DNA of 64,000 bases from Thermodesulfobacteriota bacterium (GTDB lineage Bacteria; Desulfobacterota; Syntrophorhabdia; Syntrophorhabdales; JANXAF01). This document shows, piece after piece, positions 16,708 to 24,666 of this stretch. The DNA is taken from assembly GCA_025062045.1 (NCBI GenBank), contig JANXAF010000002.1, positions 165,262 to 229,261 on the forward strand, in the 5' to 3' direction. Both the position numbers and the translations under genes were made by a program. Below the pieces are notes generated by a model. That model saw only the letters and a list, made by a program, of their open reading frames with translations, was not told where the DNA came from and ran no database searches. How positions within the stretch are numbered: position 1 is the stretch's first letter; each line of letters begins with the position of its first letter.

Positions 16708-17931
16708 GTGGCAAGCGGTTTTAAGGTGCCCAAAAGATTCTACTTTTACGTTTGCAAAGAGATCCTATACGTTTTTTTAGTTTCTATCTTTTTACTCACC
16801 TTTGTTCTTATACTTGGCAGAATAAGAAAGCTTACGGACCTCATAATAAACAAGGGGGTTGAGGTTCAAGACATACTACTTGTCCTTTTATACACAGCGC
16901 CGTCCTCTCTCATGTTTACGCTCCCTATGGCTTTCATTTTAGCTACAATTGTAGTCCTCGGGAGGCAATCTGCAGAAAATGAGCTATTAACCCTGAAAGC
17001 CTCGGGAATAAGCCTTAAGTGCCTCTTTGTTCCTGTTTTTTTTTACGGTATTGCTATAGCCATTTTGGGACTAGCAAACACTCTTGTCTTTATTCCTAAA
17101 AGCGGAGAGCTTTTAAGAGAGACTGTTGTAAACATTATAAAAAAGGGAATCACAGTAGAAGATAGGGAAGGTGTATTTAACGACTCCATTCCTGGCATTG
17201 TGATTTACATTGATAAAGTACAGATGAGGGACGGGTATTTTTCTGGCATCCTTGTCTCAGATGAAAGAGAAAAGGATGTAAGACAGATTGTGACTGCGAA
17301 AAAAGGTATTATAAGCTTCGATCCTTCGAGTATGAACTTAACATTCGTACTGAAGGATGGAGTTTTACATAGATGGGAAAGGGAGAAGGATATTTACAGG
17401 AATCTGGCCTTTAAGGATTACAACTTCACAATAGATCTGAATACTATCCTGCCCAAAGGGAGACCACTGAGAAAGAAGCCTTATGAGATGGATATGGGAG
17501 AGCTTAAAGACCGAATAAAAATGGAACAGAATCCTTCACGAAAGTACGAGCTTCTCCTGGAACTTTACAGAAAAATCTTTCTTCCCCTTTCATCTTTATC
17601 CTTCAGTCTCCTTGCGGTACCTTTAGGTGTAAGAAGGAGGACTGAGGGGAAATTTGCAGGAGTAACTTATGGCCTTTTTCTTTTCGTTGTGTACTACCTT
17701 TTGATTGCCTTCTCGGATTATGCCGGAAAAACGTTACAGATTCCAGCGGCACTTGCAGCCTCTTTGCCTAATCTCTGCGTGGGAATTATTGGTCTTTATC
17801 TTGCCTTTCGTCTCAACCACGAGGAGTACGTAAATTTTTATCACAGAATGAGATTTTTTAGCGAAAAACTCCATGAAAAGGTTAGACAAGTACTTAATAG
17901 GGACGACGATAAAAGTTCTCCTTATATGTGA
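16708..17931 (+). CDS. lptF: LptF-like permease of the LPS exporter
   Basis: 407-residue YjgP/YjgQ-family inner-membrane subunit of the LptBFGC machine that lifts lipopolysaccharide out of the membrane. Three N-terminal transmembrane helices (FYFYVCKEILYVFLVSIFLL region onward) are followed by a periplasmic beta-jellyroll and three C-terminal helices. The family trait TLKASGISL is present. GTG 16708 is the first start after the promoter; GTG 16726 is an alternative. The gene overlaps lptG by 59 bp. LptB and LptC are not in the window. Confidence 0.87.
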   Translation: MASGFKVPKRFYFYVCKEILYVFLVSIFLLTFVLILGRIRKLTDLIINKGVEVQDILLVLLYTAPSSLMFTLPMAFILATIVVLGRQSAENELLTLKASGISLKCLFVPVFFYGIAIAILGLANTLVFIPKSGELLRETVVNIIKKGITVEDREGVFNDSIPGIVIYIDKVQMRDGYFSGILVSDEREKDVRQIVTAKKGIISFDPSSMNLTFVLKDGVLHRWEREKDIYRNLAFKDYNFTIDLNTILPKGRPLRKKPYEMDMGELKDRIKMEQNPSRKYELLLELYRKIFLPLSSLSFSLLAVPLGVRRRTEGKFAGVTYGLFLFVVYYLLIAFSDYAGKTLQIPAALAASLPNLCVGIIGLYLAFRLNHEEYVNFYHRMRFFSEKLHEKVRQVLNRDDDKSSPYM

Positions 17932-18952
17932 AGCAGCAGGTCTCTGTGTTTTCACGACGATTGACTTTTTCGAAAACATAGACCTTTTTGCCTCATCCTG
18001 GCAGAACTTTGCGCTTTCCTTGGTCTATTTGGCCTTTCGGATGCCCCACTTTGCTAATTTGGTACTACCACTTGCTTTTCTCATCTCAATGCTTGTCACT
18101 TTCACCATCATGATAAGAAACAACGAAATGATAGCCATAAGGAGTTCTGGTATCAGCACATTATTTTTTGTACGTCCCCTCCTGTATCTCGCACTGATTC
18201 TTACTTTTGTAAATTTTTTCGTATCTGAGTTCGTATCTGCAGAGGGACTCAAAGTTTCGGAGCATATCTTCAGGGCAAGGATAAAGAAGGAGGAAGCTTT
18301 TATCTCTTACAAGAACGATGGGATATGGATTAAAAAAGGGAACGTGATAAGTAAGATAGACTTATTTGATGGAAGGGATGACACCGTAAAGGGTGTTACA
18401 GTCATAGAGCTTTCCGATGGGTATAGAATAAAGAGGAGATTTGACGCAAAAGAAGGTTTCTTTTCTGGGGAAAAATGGATACTCAAAGATGTGATAGAAA
18501 GGAACTTCGACGAAAGTGGGGTTCTCTCCAAGAAGGTCCATACATCGCTAAGCGGACTTATACATGAACCTCCTCAGGCTTTCAAAAATGTCCAGAGAAA
18601 TCCCGATGAGATGAGCATAAAGGAGTTATTAGCGTATATAAAGAGGCTTAAAGAAAATGGGTACAGTGTCAAAAGATACATGGTGGATATTCATAATAAA
18701 GTATCCTTTCCTTTTGTGAACGTTGTTATGGTAACACTCGCTTGTTCGATCGGGTTTAGGTATTCCAAATCTAAACAAATATCTTATGGAATCTTTCTAG
18801 GTCTCGTAATTGGAGCGTCCTACTGGCTTATCCACTCTCTTTCCCTTTCTCTTGGTTATTCGGAGATTTTTCCTCCGATCTTTTCTGCATGGCTTACAAA
18901 CCTCCTCTTTTTCTCATCTGGAATCATAGGCGTTCTTACTCTGCGGACATGA
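17873..18952 (+). CDS. lptG: LptG-like permease of the LPS exporter
   Basis: 359-residue partner of LptF with the same layout: N-terminal membrane helices (MKRLDKYLIGTTIKVLLICE), the RNNEMIAIRSSGIS motif, a periplasmic middle and C-terminal helices (VNVVMVTLACSIGFRYS, SYGIFLGLVIGASYWLIH). ATG 17873 begins inside the end of lptF, suggesting coupled synthesis of the two subunits at equal amounts. The next gene starts on its stop (ATGA). Confidence 0.87.
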   Translation: MKRLDKYLIGTTIKVLLICEAAGLCVFTTIDFFENIDLFASSWQNFALSLVYLAFRMPHFANLVLPLAFLISMLVTFTIMIRNNEMIAIRSSGISTLFFVRPLLYLALILTFVNFFVSEFVSAEGLKVSEHIFRARIKKEEAFISYKNDGIWIKKGNVISKIDLFDGRDDTVKGVTVIELSDGYRIKRRFDAKEGFFSGEKWILKDVIERNFDESGVLSKKVHTSLSGLIHEPPQAFKNVQRNPDEMSIKELLAYIKRLKENGYSVKRYMVDIHNKVSFPFVNVVMVTLACSIGFRYSKSKQISYGIFLGLVIGASYWLIHSLSLSLGYSEIFPPIFSAWLTNLLFFSSGIIGVLTLRT

Positions 18953-19500
18953 TAGATTACAGATCGATGTTCTTAGCTCTCCAAAAGAGAAGAAAAATTT
19001 ATTTGGATGTAGAGACAGACTTTTTAGGAAGGATATGTGTCATAGGGATAGCGAAAGAGAATAGGGATTTCATCCAGTTTTACGGAGAAGAAGTTCTTTT
19101 TATCAACGTTGAAAAACCTCTATGCACTGCAGATATTATTGTGACTTTTAACGGAGACAGGTTCGATTTACCACTCATCAAAAAACAGCTAAGGATTGAT
19201 CTTTGGGAGTCGCACCTATCATTGGATCTTTGTAAAGTAAAAAAAAGTATGGGAATCAAAGGAGGCCTCAAAGAGGTGGAAGAATTTCTAGGAATACCAA
19301 GAAAAACTAAAGGGCTGAGAGGATATGAAATTCCAAGGCTTTGGGATCGCTACTTACGTTATGGAGACAAATATGCACTAGATCTCATCCTCGACTACAA
19401 TAGAGAAGATGTACTAAATCTAATCGAAGTCGAAAAAAGACTCCGGTATCTTTTGGAGGTAAAAGATGGAAAAACTTTTCGAGATAGAATCGACCTATAA
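18949..19500 (+). CDS. RNase H-fold 3'-5' exonuclease-like protein
   Basis: 183-residue protein with a DEDD-type nuclease layout: LDVETD (Exo I), VTFNGDRFDLPLI (Exo II) and YNREDVLNL (Exo III, YxxxD). This matches the YprB-like ribonuclease H-like family. In other bacteria the domain is sometimes joined to helicase or TPR segments, but here it stands alone. ATG 18949 overlaps the lptG stop by 4 bp; another ATG at 18967 is possible. Its substrate is unknown; the placement after lptFG looks like operon packing rather than function. Confidence 0.75.
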   Translation: MIDYRSMFLALQKRRKIYLDVETDFLGRICVIGIAKENRDFIQFYGEEVLFINVEKPLCTADIIVTFNGDRFDLPLIKKQLRIDLWESHLSLDLCKVKKSMGIKGGLKEVEEFLGIPRKTKGLRGYEIPRLWDRYLRYGDKYALDLILDYNREDVLNLIEVEKRLRYLLEVKDGKTFRDRIDL

Positions 19501-20173
19501 CCGGATAAGAGGGATTATCACATATCCTCATCAAGATGAAGGGGTTTTCCCATGTGTAATACTTTCCCACGGTCTTTTAAGTTCTAAGAACAGCATAAAA
19601 TACGTGGAAGCTTCAGAGAGATTGAAAGATTACGGGCTAATAAGCGTAAGGTTCGATTACCATGGATGTGGTGAGTCTGGGGGTAAAATAGAAGAGACAA
19701 GTCTCACAAAGAGGATCGAAAATTTAAAAAAAGTGCTGGACTTCGCAGTATCTGATCCGAAAGTGGATAAAAAGCGGATTGGCATACTCGGGAGTAGTTT
19801 CGGAGGAACTACAGCTCTCGTTTTAGCATCGAAAGATAAAAGAATAAAGGTCCTTGCTTTGCTTGCCACTCCTTATAAGCTTGGAGAAAAGACTAGCGAG
19901 GTTTCAAAAGTCCAGTTTCACGATTCTTTTTTTCAAGATTTTTCAAAGTACGACATACTTTCATCCGCAGGGTCAGTTTCGTTCTGTCTTTTAGTGCACG
20001 GGCAAAAGGATGAAACGGTGCCCGTTGAGCAAGCAGAAACGATATTTGAAAGGTTACGCCCACCTAAGAAACTGGAAATAATAGAAGGTGCAGATCATAC
20101 CTTTTCTGACCCAAACCATAGGAAAATGGTCATAGATCTAACTTGTCAGTGGTTTCAAGAGCATCTACTTTAA
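19466..20173 (+). CDS. Alpha/beta hydrolase
   Basis: 235-residue serine hydrolase. Visible are the oxyanion strand VILSHGLLSSK, the RFDYHGCGESGG loop, the nucleophile elbow GSSFGG, the acid in HGQKDETVP and the terminal His in EGADHTF. This resembles acyl-peptidase/dienelactone-hydrolase-like esterases (COG1073-type). ATG 19466 has GGAGG upstream and overlaps the nuclease gene by 35 bp. The 3' end overlaps the convergent membrane protein gene by 9 bp. Natural substrate unknown. Confidence 0.82.
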   Translation: MEKLFEIESTYNRIRGIITYPHQDEGVFPCVILSHGLLSSKNSIKYVEASERLKDYGLISVRFDYHGCGESGGKIEETSLTKRIENLKKVLDFAVSDPKVDKKRIGILGSSFGGTTALVLASKDKRIKVLALLATPYKLGEKTSEVSKVQFHDSFFQDFSKYDILSSAGSVSFCLLVHGQKDETVPVEQAETIFERLRPPKKLEIIEGADHTFSDPNHRKMVIDLTCQWFQEHLL

Positions 20174-20848
20174 AATTTCTTTTTTTTCGTTTCTCGTTCT
20201 TAGATGATCCTTTATAAAGTCGCCAATTACGTGGCTTAACCCGATCCCCAAAGCGAGAGAGAGGGCCATAATTACTCCTCCAAAGACTATAAGGAAGCTA
20301 ACAGTGATGATCGTATTGCCGATCCCTATGTACTCGAAAACTATCCCAAAAGTTATTATTATTAGAAATATCCGCACAGCCTTCGCAATGATGTCCCCGT
20401 ACTTTATGTTTGCGTTTTCGCAGGTCATGAAGATGAGCCTGCCCATGAAATTGCTAAATATGATCCCGATTATGATGATAACAACGCTTGCGACTACAAC
20501 GGGTAAGGCGTTTGAAATCCTTAATGCGTACTCCGAAAATTGCGTGACGCCTATGAAATTAAGCCCGAAGGAAAGGAAGGATATTATGAAGATCCAATAC
20601 ACGATTTTGCTTAAAATTATAGAAGGACTTGACTTAACTCCACCCTTTTCCAAAAAATTGGCAACTCCGGCATCCTGAGCCCATCTATCGAACCTTAAGA
20701 CCATGAGCACTTTTTCGAGAAGCTTTCTTATAAGCCAGCTTACAACAATACCCCCGAGCATTACAATGACGAGAACAAGAATGTTTAAAAAAATTTCTGT
20801 GAAATTCTCGTAAAGATCTATGAATAAATCCTTGAGAAATTCCTCCAT
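20165..20848 (-). CDS. Membrane protein with MscS-type helices but no channel domain
   Basis: 227-residue protein with about five hydrophobic helices: LNILVLVIVMLGGIVVSWLI, IVYWIFIISFLSFGLNFIG, VVVASVVIIIIGIIFSNFM, FLIIITFGIVFEYIGIG and a Gly/Ala/Leu-rich GGVIMALSLALGIGL. These resemble the conserved transmembrane repeat (PF05552-type) seen near MscS-like channels. The cytoplasmic beta domain of true MscS is missing, and the protein ends right after the last helix in a charged tail. Function unknown; possibly a small ion or osmolyte channel subunit. Confidence 0.7.
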   Translation of the reverse strand: MEEFLKDLFIDLYENFTEIFLNILVLVIVMLGGIVVSWLIRKLLEKVLMVLRFDRWAQDAGVANFLEKGGVKSSPSIILSKIVYWIFIISFLSFGLNFIGVTQFSEYALRISNALPVVVASVVIIIIGIIFSNFMGRLIFMTCENANIKYGDIIAKAVRIFLIIITFGIVFEYIGIGNTIITVSFLIVFGGVIMALSLALGIGLSHVIGDFIKDHLRTRNEKKEILK

Positions 20849-20878
20849 ACCAAGAAAATATTATTTAGAAACGGATAA

Positions 20879-21355
20879 CTATGTCAAATTGGTCATCTTT
20901 GTTGCCTCTTCGACAGCCTCTATTATTTTTTTATAGCCAGTACACCTACAAAGATTCGATGATATTGTCTCCACTATTTGGACTCTGTCTGGTTTAGGGT
21001 TCCTCTCAAGAAGGGCTTTGGCCACCATTATCATCCCAGACGTACAGAATCCACACTGGACTGCCCCTTTTTCAATGAAGGCAGACTGTAGAGGGTGCAA
21101 CTTACCCCCCTTCTTTAAGCCTTCAACAGTTTCAACACTCGAACCATTTAATTCAACTGTGAGGACAAGGCAAGACCTAACGGGTTTACCATCGACGATA
21201 ACAGTACATGCACCACATGTGCCAAGACCACAGGCCTCTTTTGCACCGGTAAGTGAAAGCCTTTCACGAAGTGTCTCTAAAAGGGTCTCGTATGGTTTTA
21301 CTTCTATGGCAGTCTCTTCCCCATTTAAAATAAGTGATACTTTGTGGAATTGCAT
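20879..21355 (-). CDS. Molybdenum hydroxylase, [2Fe-2S] small subunit (HcrC-like)
   Basis: 158-residue iron-sulfur subunit with two [2Fe-2S] clusters. The plant-ferredoxin-type site is CGLGTCGACTV followed by C in VRSCLV. The second site is QCGFCTSG and NLCRCTGY. This is the electron outlet of xanthine-oxidase-family enzymes. It is the last gene of the tight hcrA-hcrB-hcrC-like series; only one base separates it from the FAD subunit gene. Length matches the small subunit of 4-hydroxybenzoyl-CoA reductase. Confidence 0.92.
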   Translation of the reverse strand: MQFHKVSLILNGEETAIEVKPYETLLETLRERLSLTGAKEACGLGTCGACTVIVDGKPVRSCLVLTVELNGSSVETVEGLKKGGKLHPLQSAFIEKGAVQCGFCTSGMIMVAKALLERNPKPDRVQIVETISSNLCRCTGYKKIIEAVEEATKMTNLT

Positions 21356-21356
21356 A

Positions 21357-22298
21357 TCAGTCCCCCGTTTTTAAACTATTTAGTAGCCTTTTTGCGATAA
21401 CCCTTCCCATCTTCTTTATGTACAGAGCAGAAACGACTGTGTTATTTACAGGTTTTAAATCCCTATAGACATTTTCGAGAATCTCAGGGGCTTCAATAAG
21501 GTTCGAAGTGGATATTTCGTAGACGAGGGGACGAGGCCCAACTGCTCCTATGACTAGCCTTTTTCTTTCAAAATCTCCTGATATGGCACCGTTTATCAAC
21601 GGATAATCAATCGATCCCCTAATTCTTATCTTTTCAAACATGCCTTCTTTTTTCTCGTTTTTTATAAGTATCTCTTTAAGGATCTCTCCATCTTTAAGGT
21701 TGAAAGGAACTCTAGAATCTCCGGAGAATAACTCGGAAATAGGAAAGGTTCTTTTGCCATTTTTTCCGACACTCACAAGATAAGCGTCTAAAGAGAGTAA
21801 AGCGGGCGCAAGGTCGCTTGCGTAATTTGCGTAACAGACATTCCTTCCGCCTGTTGCATGGCAGATGTCCGCGCCCATCTTGTAACAAAAACCTTTTGCC
21901 CTCCTCCACTCAAGGGATTTGTTATAGAAAAGACACCTCGTATCCTGAAGGATATTCCCCCCAACCGTTCCTCTCATCTGGAGGGTTTCACATGATGTAA
22001 GGGTACAGGCCAAGTACAAAGGGGGATAATTTTTGAGGATAACGTCATTCTCCTTCAAATCGAATATGGTAGTATTTGCTCCTATTGATATGAATCCATC
22101 AGCAATCTTTATCTGAGAAAGCTCTTTGATTCCTTTTAAATCGATAACTACTTTGGGGGTTTTGAGTCTTAGCTTTAAGCGAGGGATGAGATCTGTGCCT
22201 CCTGCGAGGAATACCGCTTCACCTCCGTACATTTCATATATCTCTAGGGCTTCGTCCAACTCCCTTGGCCTTCTATAGTCGAACTTCGGCAGAATCAT
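21357..22298 (-). CDS. Molybdenum hydroxylase FAD subunit with extra [4Fe-4S] (HcrB-like)
   Basis: 313-residue FAD-binding subunit. FLAGGTDLIPRLK and SIGANTT are the FAD motifs. A Cys-rich insertion carries cysteines 122, 138, 146 and 155. From memory, these are the positions and spacing of the additional [4Fe-4S] cluster in the beta subunit of Thauera 4-hydroxybenzoyl-CoA reductase, an enzyme that runs this fold in the reducing direction. ATG overlaps the large-subunit stop (ATGA). The insertion separates this from ordinary xanthine dehydrogenase or CO dehydrogenase medium subunits. Confidence 0.9.
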   Translation of the reverse strand: MILPKFDYRRPRELDEALEIYEMYGGEAVFLAGGTDLIPRLKLRLKTPKVVIDLKGIKELSQIKIADGFISIGANTTIFDLKENDVILKNYPPLYLACTLTSCETLQMRGTVGGNILQDTRCLFYNKSLEWRRAKGFCYKMGADICHATGGRNVCYANYASDLAPALLSLDAYLVSVGKNGKRTFPISELFSGDSRVPFNLKDGEILKEILIKNEKKEGMFEKIRIRGSIDYPLINGAISGDFERKRLVIGAVGPRPLVYEISTSNLIEAPEILENVYRDLKPVNNTVVSALYIKKMGRVIAKRLLNSLKTGD

Positions 22299-24568
22299 TC
22301 TGCCACCCCTTCCTCTATGATCTCTAGAACCTTGTCTGGGGTCAGGGGAAGCTCAATAAAAAGTTTTCCAGTGGCGTTATAAAAAGCGCTAGCTACGGCA
22401 CTATGGGCACTCATTCTTATTGTTAATCCCCCTTCCTTTGCCCCAAAAGGGCCTTCAGGGTCTATGGTAGTGACTATTAAACTTTCTATTTCCGGCATAT
22501 CCTTCGCAGTGGGAATCTTGTATTCAAGAAGATCAGGGTTTAGAAGGAAACCATGGTGCCACATATTACCTTCCATTATAGCGGCAACACCCGCTTGCAT
22601 TACTGCTCCTTCGAGCTGACCTTCCACAGCCATTGGGTTTATGGCTCTGCCACAGTCATGGACCGCTATAAACTTAGGGATCGAGATTTTTCCGGTTTCC
22701 CTGTCAATTACTATCTCGGCGACGGAGGTTCCGTAACTGAAGGTCCCGGCCATTTGTCCGTAAGGCCTCGCTACCCATTCCCTTTTGAGGTCTATGTTTG
22801 GAAAGTAAGATCCCTTTCCCATAATAGGCTTTCCCTTAAGAAAAGCCTCTCTCACGATCCAAGAAATCGGTATCTTATTTTCGGGATTATTCTTCGAGTA
22901 AACCATTCTATCTCGTAGAACGATGTTGCTACCGTCTCCACCGAGCTTCTCTTTGGCGATTTCGATTATCTGGCTTCTAGCATCCTCGCAGGCTCTCTTT
23001 ACCGCGTTCACACCCACAAAAGCTGCAGCCTGTGAATAGGCACCAGGATCCAAATTTGTAATTTCTGTATCCGCATTCACTATGTTTATGTCCTCCATGG
23101 GTATGCCTAGAATCTCTGAGGCCACTTGGATGACCATAGATTCGTTTCCTTGACCATTGTCAACAATGGCTGTAATAATTGTGGCCTGACCGTCATCGTT
23201 AAATTTTACAAAGCAGGTGGAGCCTGACCTAAAACCCATGGGGAATCCACACATGATAGCTACGCAGCCCATCCCGATGCCTTTATATTTTTCGCCTCTT
23301 TTCCATTTCATTCTGAAATTCGATCTCCTTTCAGCTTCCTCAATAGTCTCTTTTAGACCGCAGCTTATGATTTTCGATCCCGTCGCTGTGACATCGCCAG
23401 TTGAAAGCCCATTTTTAAGCCTCATCTCAACTGGATCGATCCCGAGCTCCTTTGCAATAAGGTCCAACTGGGCTTCACATCCGGCAAGAAAAGCCCTTCC
23501 GTGACAACCGTACATACCCCTTATCCCTTTGTTTGTGTAAACCCTGTAACCGTTGTATCTTACATTTTGCATTCTGTAACATTCTTCATAAACATAAAAT
23601 GGAACTGAGGCAGCAATTGGACCTGTGCTACTATATGCGCCGCCATCGTATATAACTTCGTAATCCCTTGCGATTATCGTGCCGTCCTTTTTTACGCCCG
23701 TTTTGATTTTTGCAATAATATCGTGGACCTGTCTTGAAGCTATAGCATTTTCCTCCCTTGAAAGTACAAGCTTTACCGGCCTTTCTGTCTTGATGGAGAG
23801 TAGCGAGGCTATAAAGTCCGCGGGAGCAACCTCTGACCTTCCACCGAATGCACCACCTATAAAGACATGCCTGACCCTTATTCTATTTAGGGGAATCTTT
23901 AGGAGGTTTGAGAGTGCCTTAGCCCTCACGTGGGGTCCTGCATTTGGCATCCAAAGATCGAGATATCCATTCTTGTAGTATGCAACGCAAGCATAAGGTT
24001 CTAGCATTGCGTAAGATTCACCTTTTGCCCTAAACTTATCCTCCCTCACGTAATACGCTTCCTTAAAAGCCTTATCCACATCGCCAACTTCTATGTGTAC
24101 ATGGATGTTTATATTTCTTGGGTAGTTTTCATGGATGAGCGGAGCCCCCTCCTTTATAGCTTCTTCCGGATCGAAAACCGGTTCTAAAGGTTCATATTCG
24201 ACCTTTATTTGATCTATCGCTTCGAGCGCTGTCTCCTCGTCTATTGCAGCAACTGCCGCCACGTCTTCACCTACGTACCTAACTTTATCGACAGGAAGCA
24301 TAGCATGGTCCTGCGTGTACTTAAAGACGCCCCATTTAACTCCGTATCCGTCCTTTCCTGTAACAACTGCTTTTACCCCAACTACTTTCTCCGCCCTTGA
24401 TGTGTCGATATGGAGTATCTTGGCATGCGGATAAGGACTCCTCAAAACCTTTGCAATTAGCATATTTGGGAGTTTTATATCAGCGGTGTATTCAGCCGAC
24501 CCTGTTACTTTGTGAATGGAATCGGTCCTGGGTACCCTTCTACCCACGACGTAAAATTCTTGTTCCAT
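22295..24568 (-). CDS. Molybdenum hydroxylase catalytic subunit (HcrA-like)
   Basis: 757-residue molybdopterin-binding subunit. Visible are the N-terminal GRRVPRTDSIHKVTGSAEYTAD, GGAFGGRSEVAPADF, IRGMYGCHGRAF, the pterin-binding DNGQGNESMV and the SQAAAFVGVNAV motif. Near the end, GPFGAKE is followed by GGL where relatives have xGE, so the glutamate that acts as base at molybdenum is replaced by Leu (codon 22424-22426). Substrate is unknown: an aromatic acyl-CoA or another ring compound. It has its own probable promoter, with a palindromic operator candidate at 24635-24646, and lies downstream of a TRAP transporter. Confidence 0.88.
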   Translation of the reverse strand: MEQEFYVVGRRVPRTDSIHKVTGSAEYTADIKLPNMLIAKVLRSPYPHAKILHIDTSRAEKVVGVKAVVTGKDGYGVKWGVFKYTQDHAMLPVDKVRYVGEDVAAVAAIDEETALEAIDQIKVEYEPLEPVFDPEEAIKEGAPLIHENYPRNINIHVHIEVGDVDKAFKEAYYVREDKFRAKGESYAMLEPYACVAYYKNGYLDLWMPNAGPHVRAKALSNLLKIPLNRIRVRHVFIGGAFGGRSEVAPADFIASLLSIKTERPVKLVLSREENAIASRQVHDIIAKIKTGVKKDGTIIARDYEVIYDGGAYSSTGPIAASVPFYVYEECYRMQNVRYNGYRVYTNKGIRGMYGCHGRAFLAGCEAQLDLIAKELGIDPVEMRLKNGLSTGDVTATGSKIISCGLKETIEEAERRSNFRMKWKRGEKYKGIGMGCVAIMCGFPMGFRSGSTCFVKFNDDGQATIITAIVDNGQGNESMVIQVASEILGIPMEDINIVNADTEITNLDPGAYSQAAAFVGVNAVKRACEDARSQIIEIAKEKLGGDGSNIVLRDRMVYSKNNPENKIPISWIVREAFLKGKPIMGKGSYFPNIDLKREWVARPYGQMAGTFSYGTSVAEIVIDRETGKISIPKFIAVHDCGRAINPMAVEGQLEGAVMQAGVAAIMEGNMWHHGFLLNPDLLEYKIPTAKDMPEIESLIVTTIDPEGPFGAKEGGLTIRMSAHSAVASAFYNATGKLFIELPLTPDKVLEIIEEGVAE

Positions 24569-24599
24569 GCTACCCCCACCTTGGGAAAAGTCTACGGAT

Positions 24600-24628
24600 A
24601 AAATAAAGGATTTTTAAACTCAATGCAA
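24600..24628 (-). promoter_or_regulatory. Possible internal promoter for the hydroxylase genes
   Basis: Minus strand TTGCAT (24628-24623), 17-bp spacer, TATTTT (24605-24600), about 30 bp before the hcrA-like ATG. It lies in the 98-bp gap after dctM, the only sizeable gap in the cluster. Confidence 0.35.
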
Positions 24629-24634
24629 GGAAAA

Positions 24635-24646
24635 TTTGTATACAAA
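24635..24646. promoter_or_regulatory. Palindrome TTTGTATACAAA, candidate operator
   Basis: A perfect 12-bp palindrome between dctM and the hydroxylase genes, just upstream of the putative -35 box. TTGTATACAA-like sites are bound by several GntR-family regulators of uptake and catabolic operons. No such regulator is encoded in this window, so the assignment is inference. Confidence 0.4.
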
Positions 24647-24666
24647 GTTTCTCCGGGCGAGTAGCC

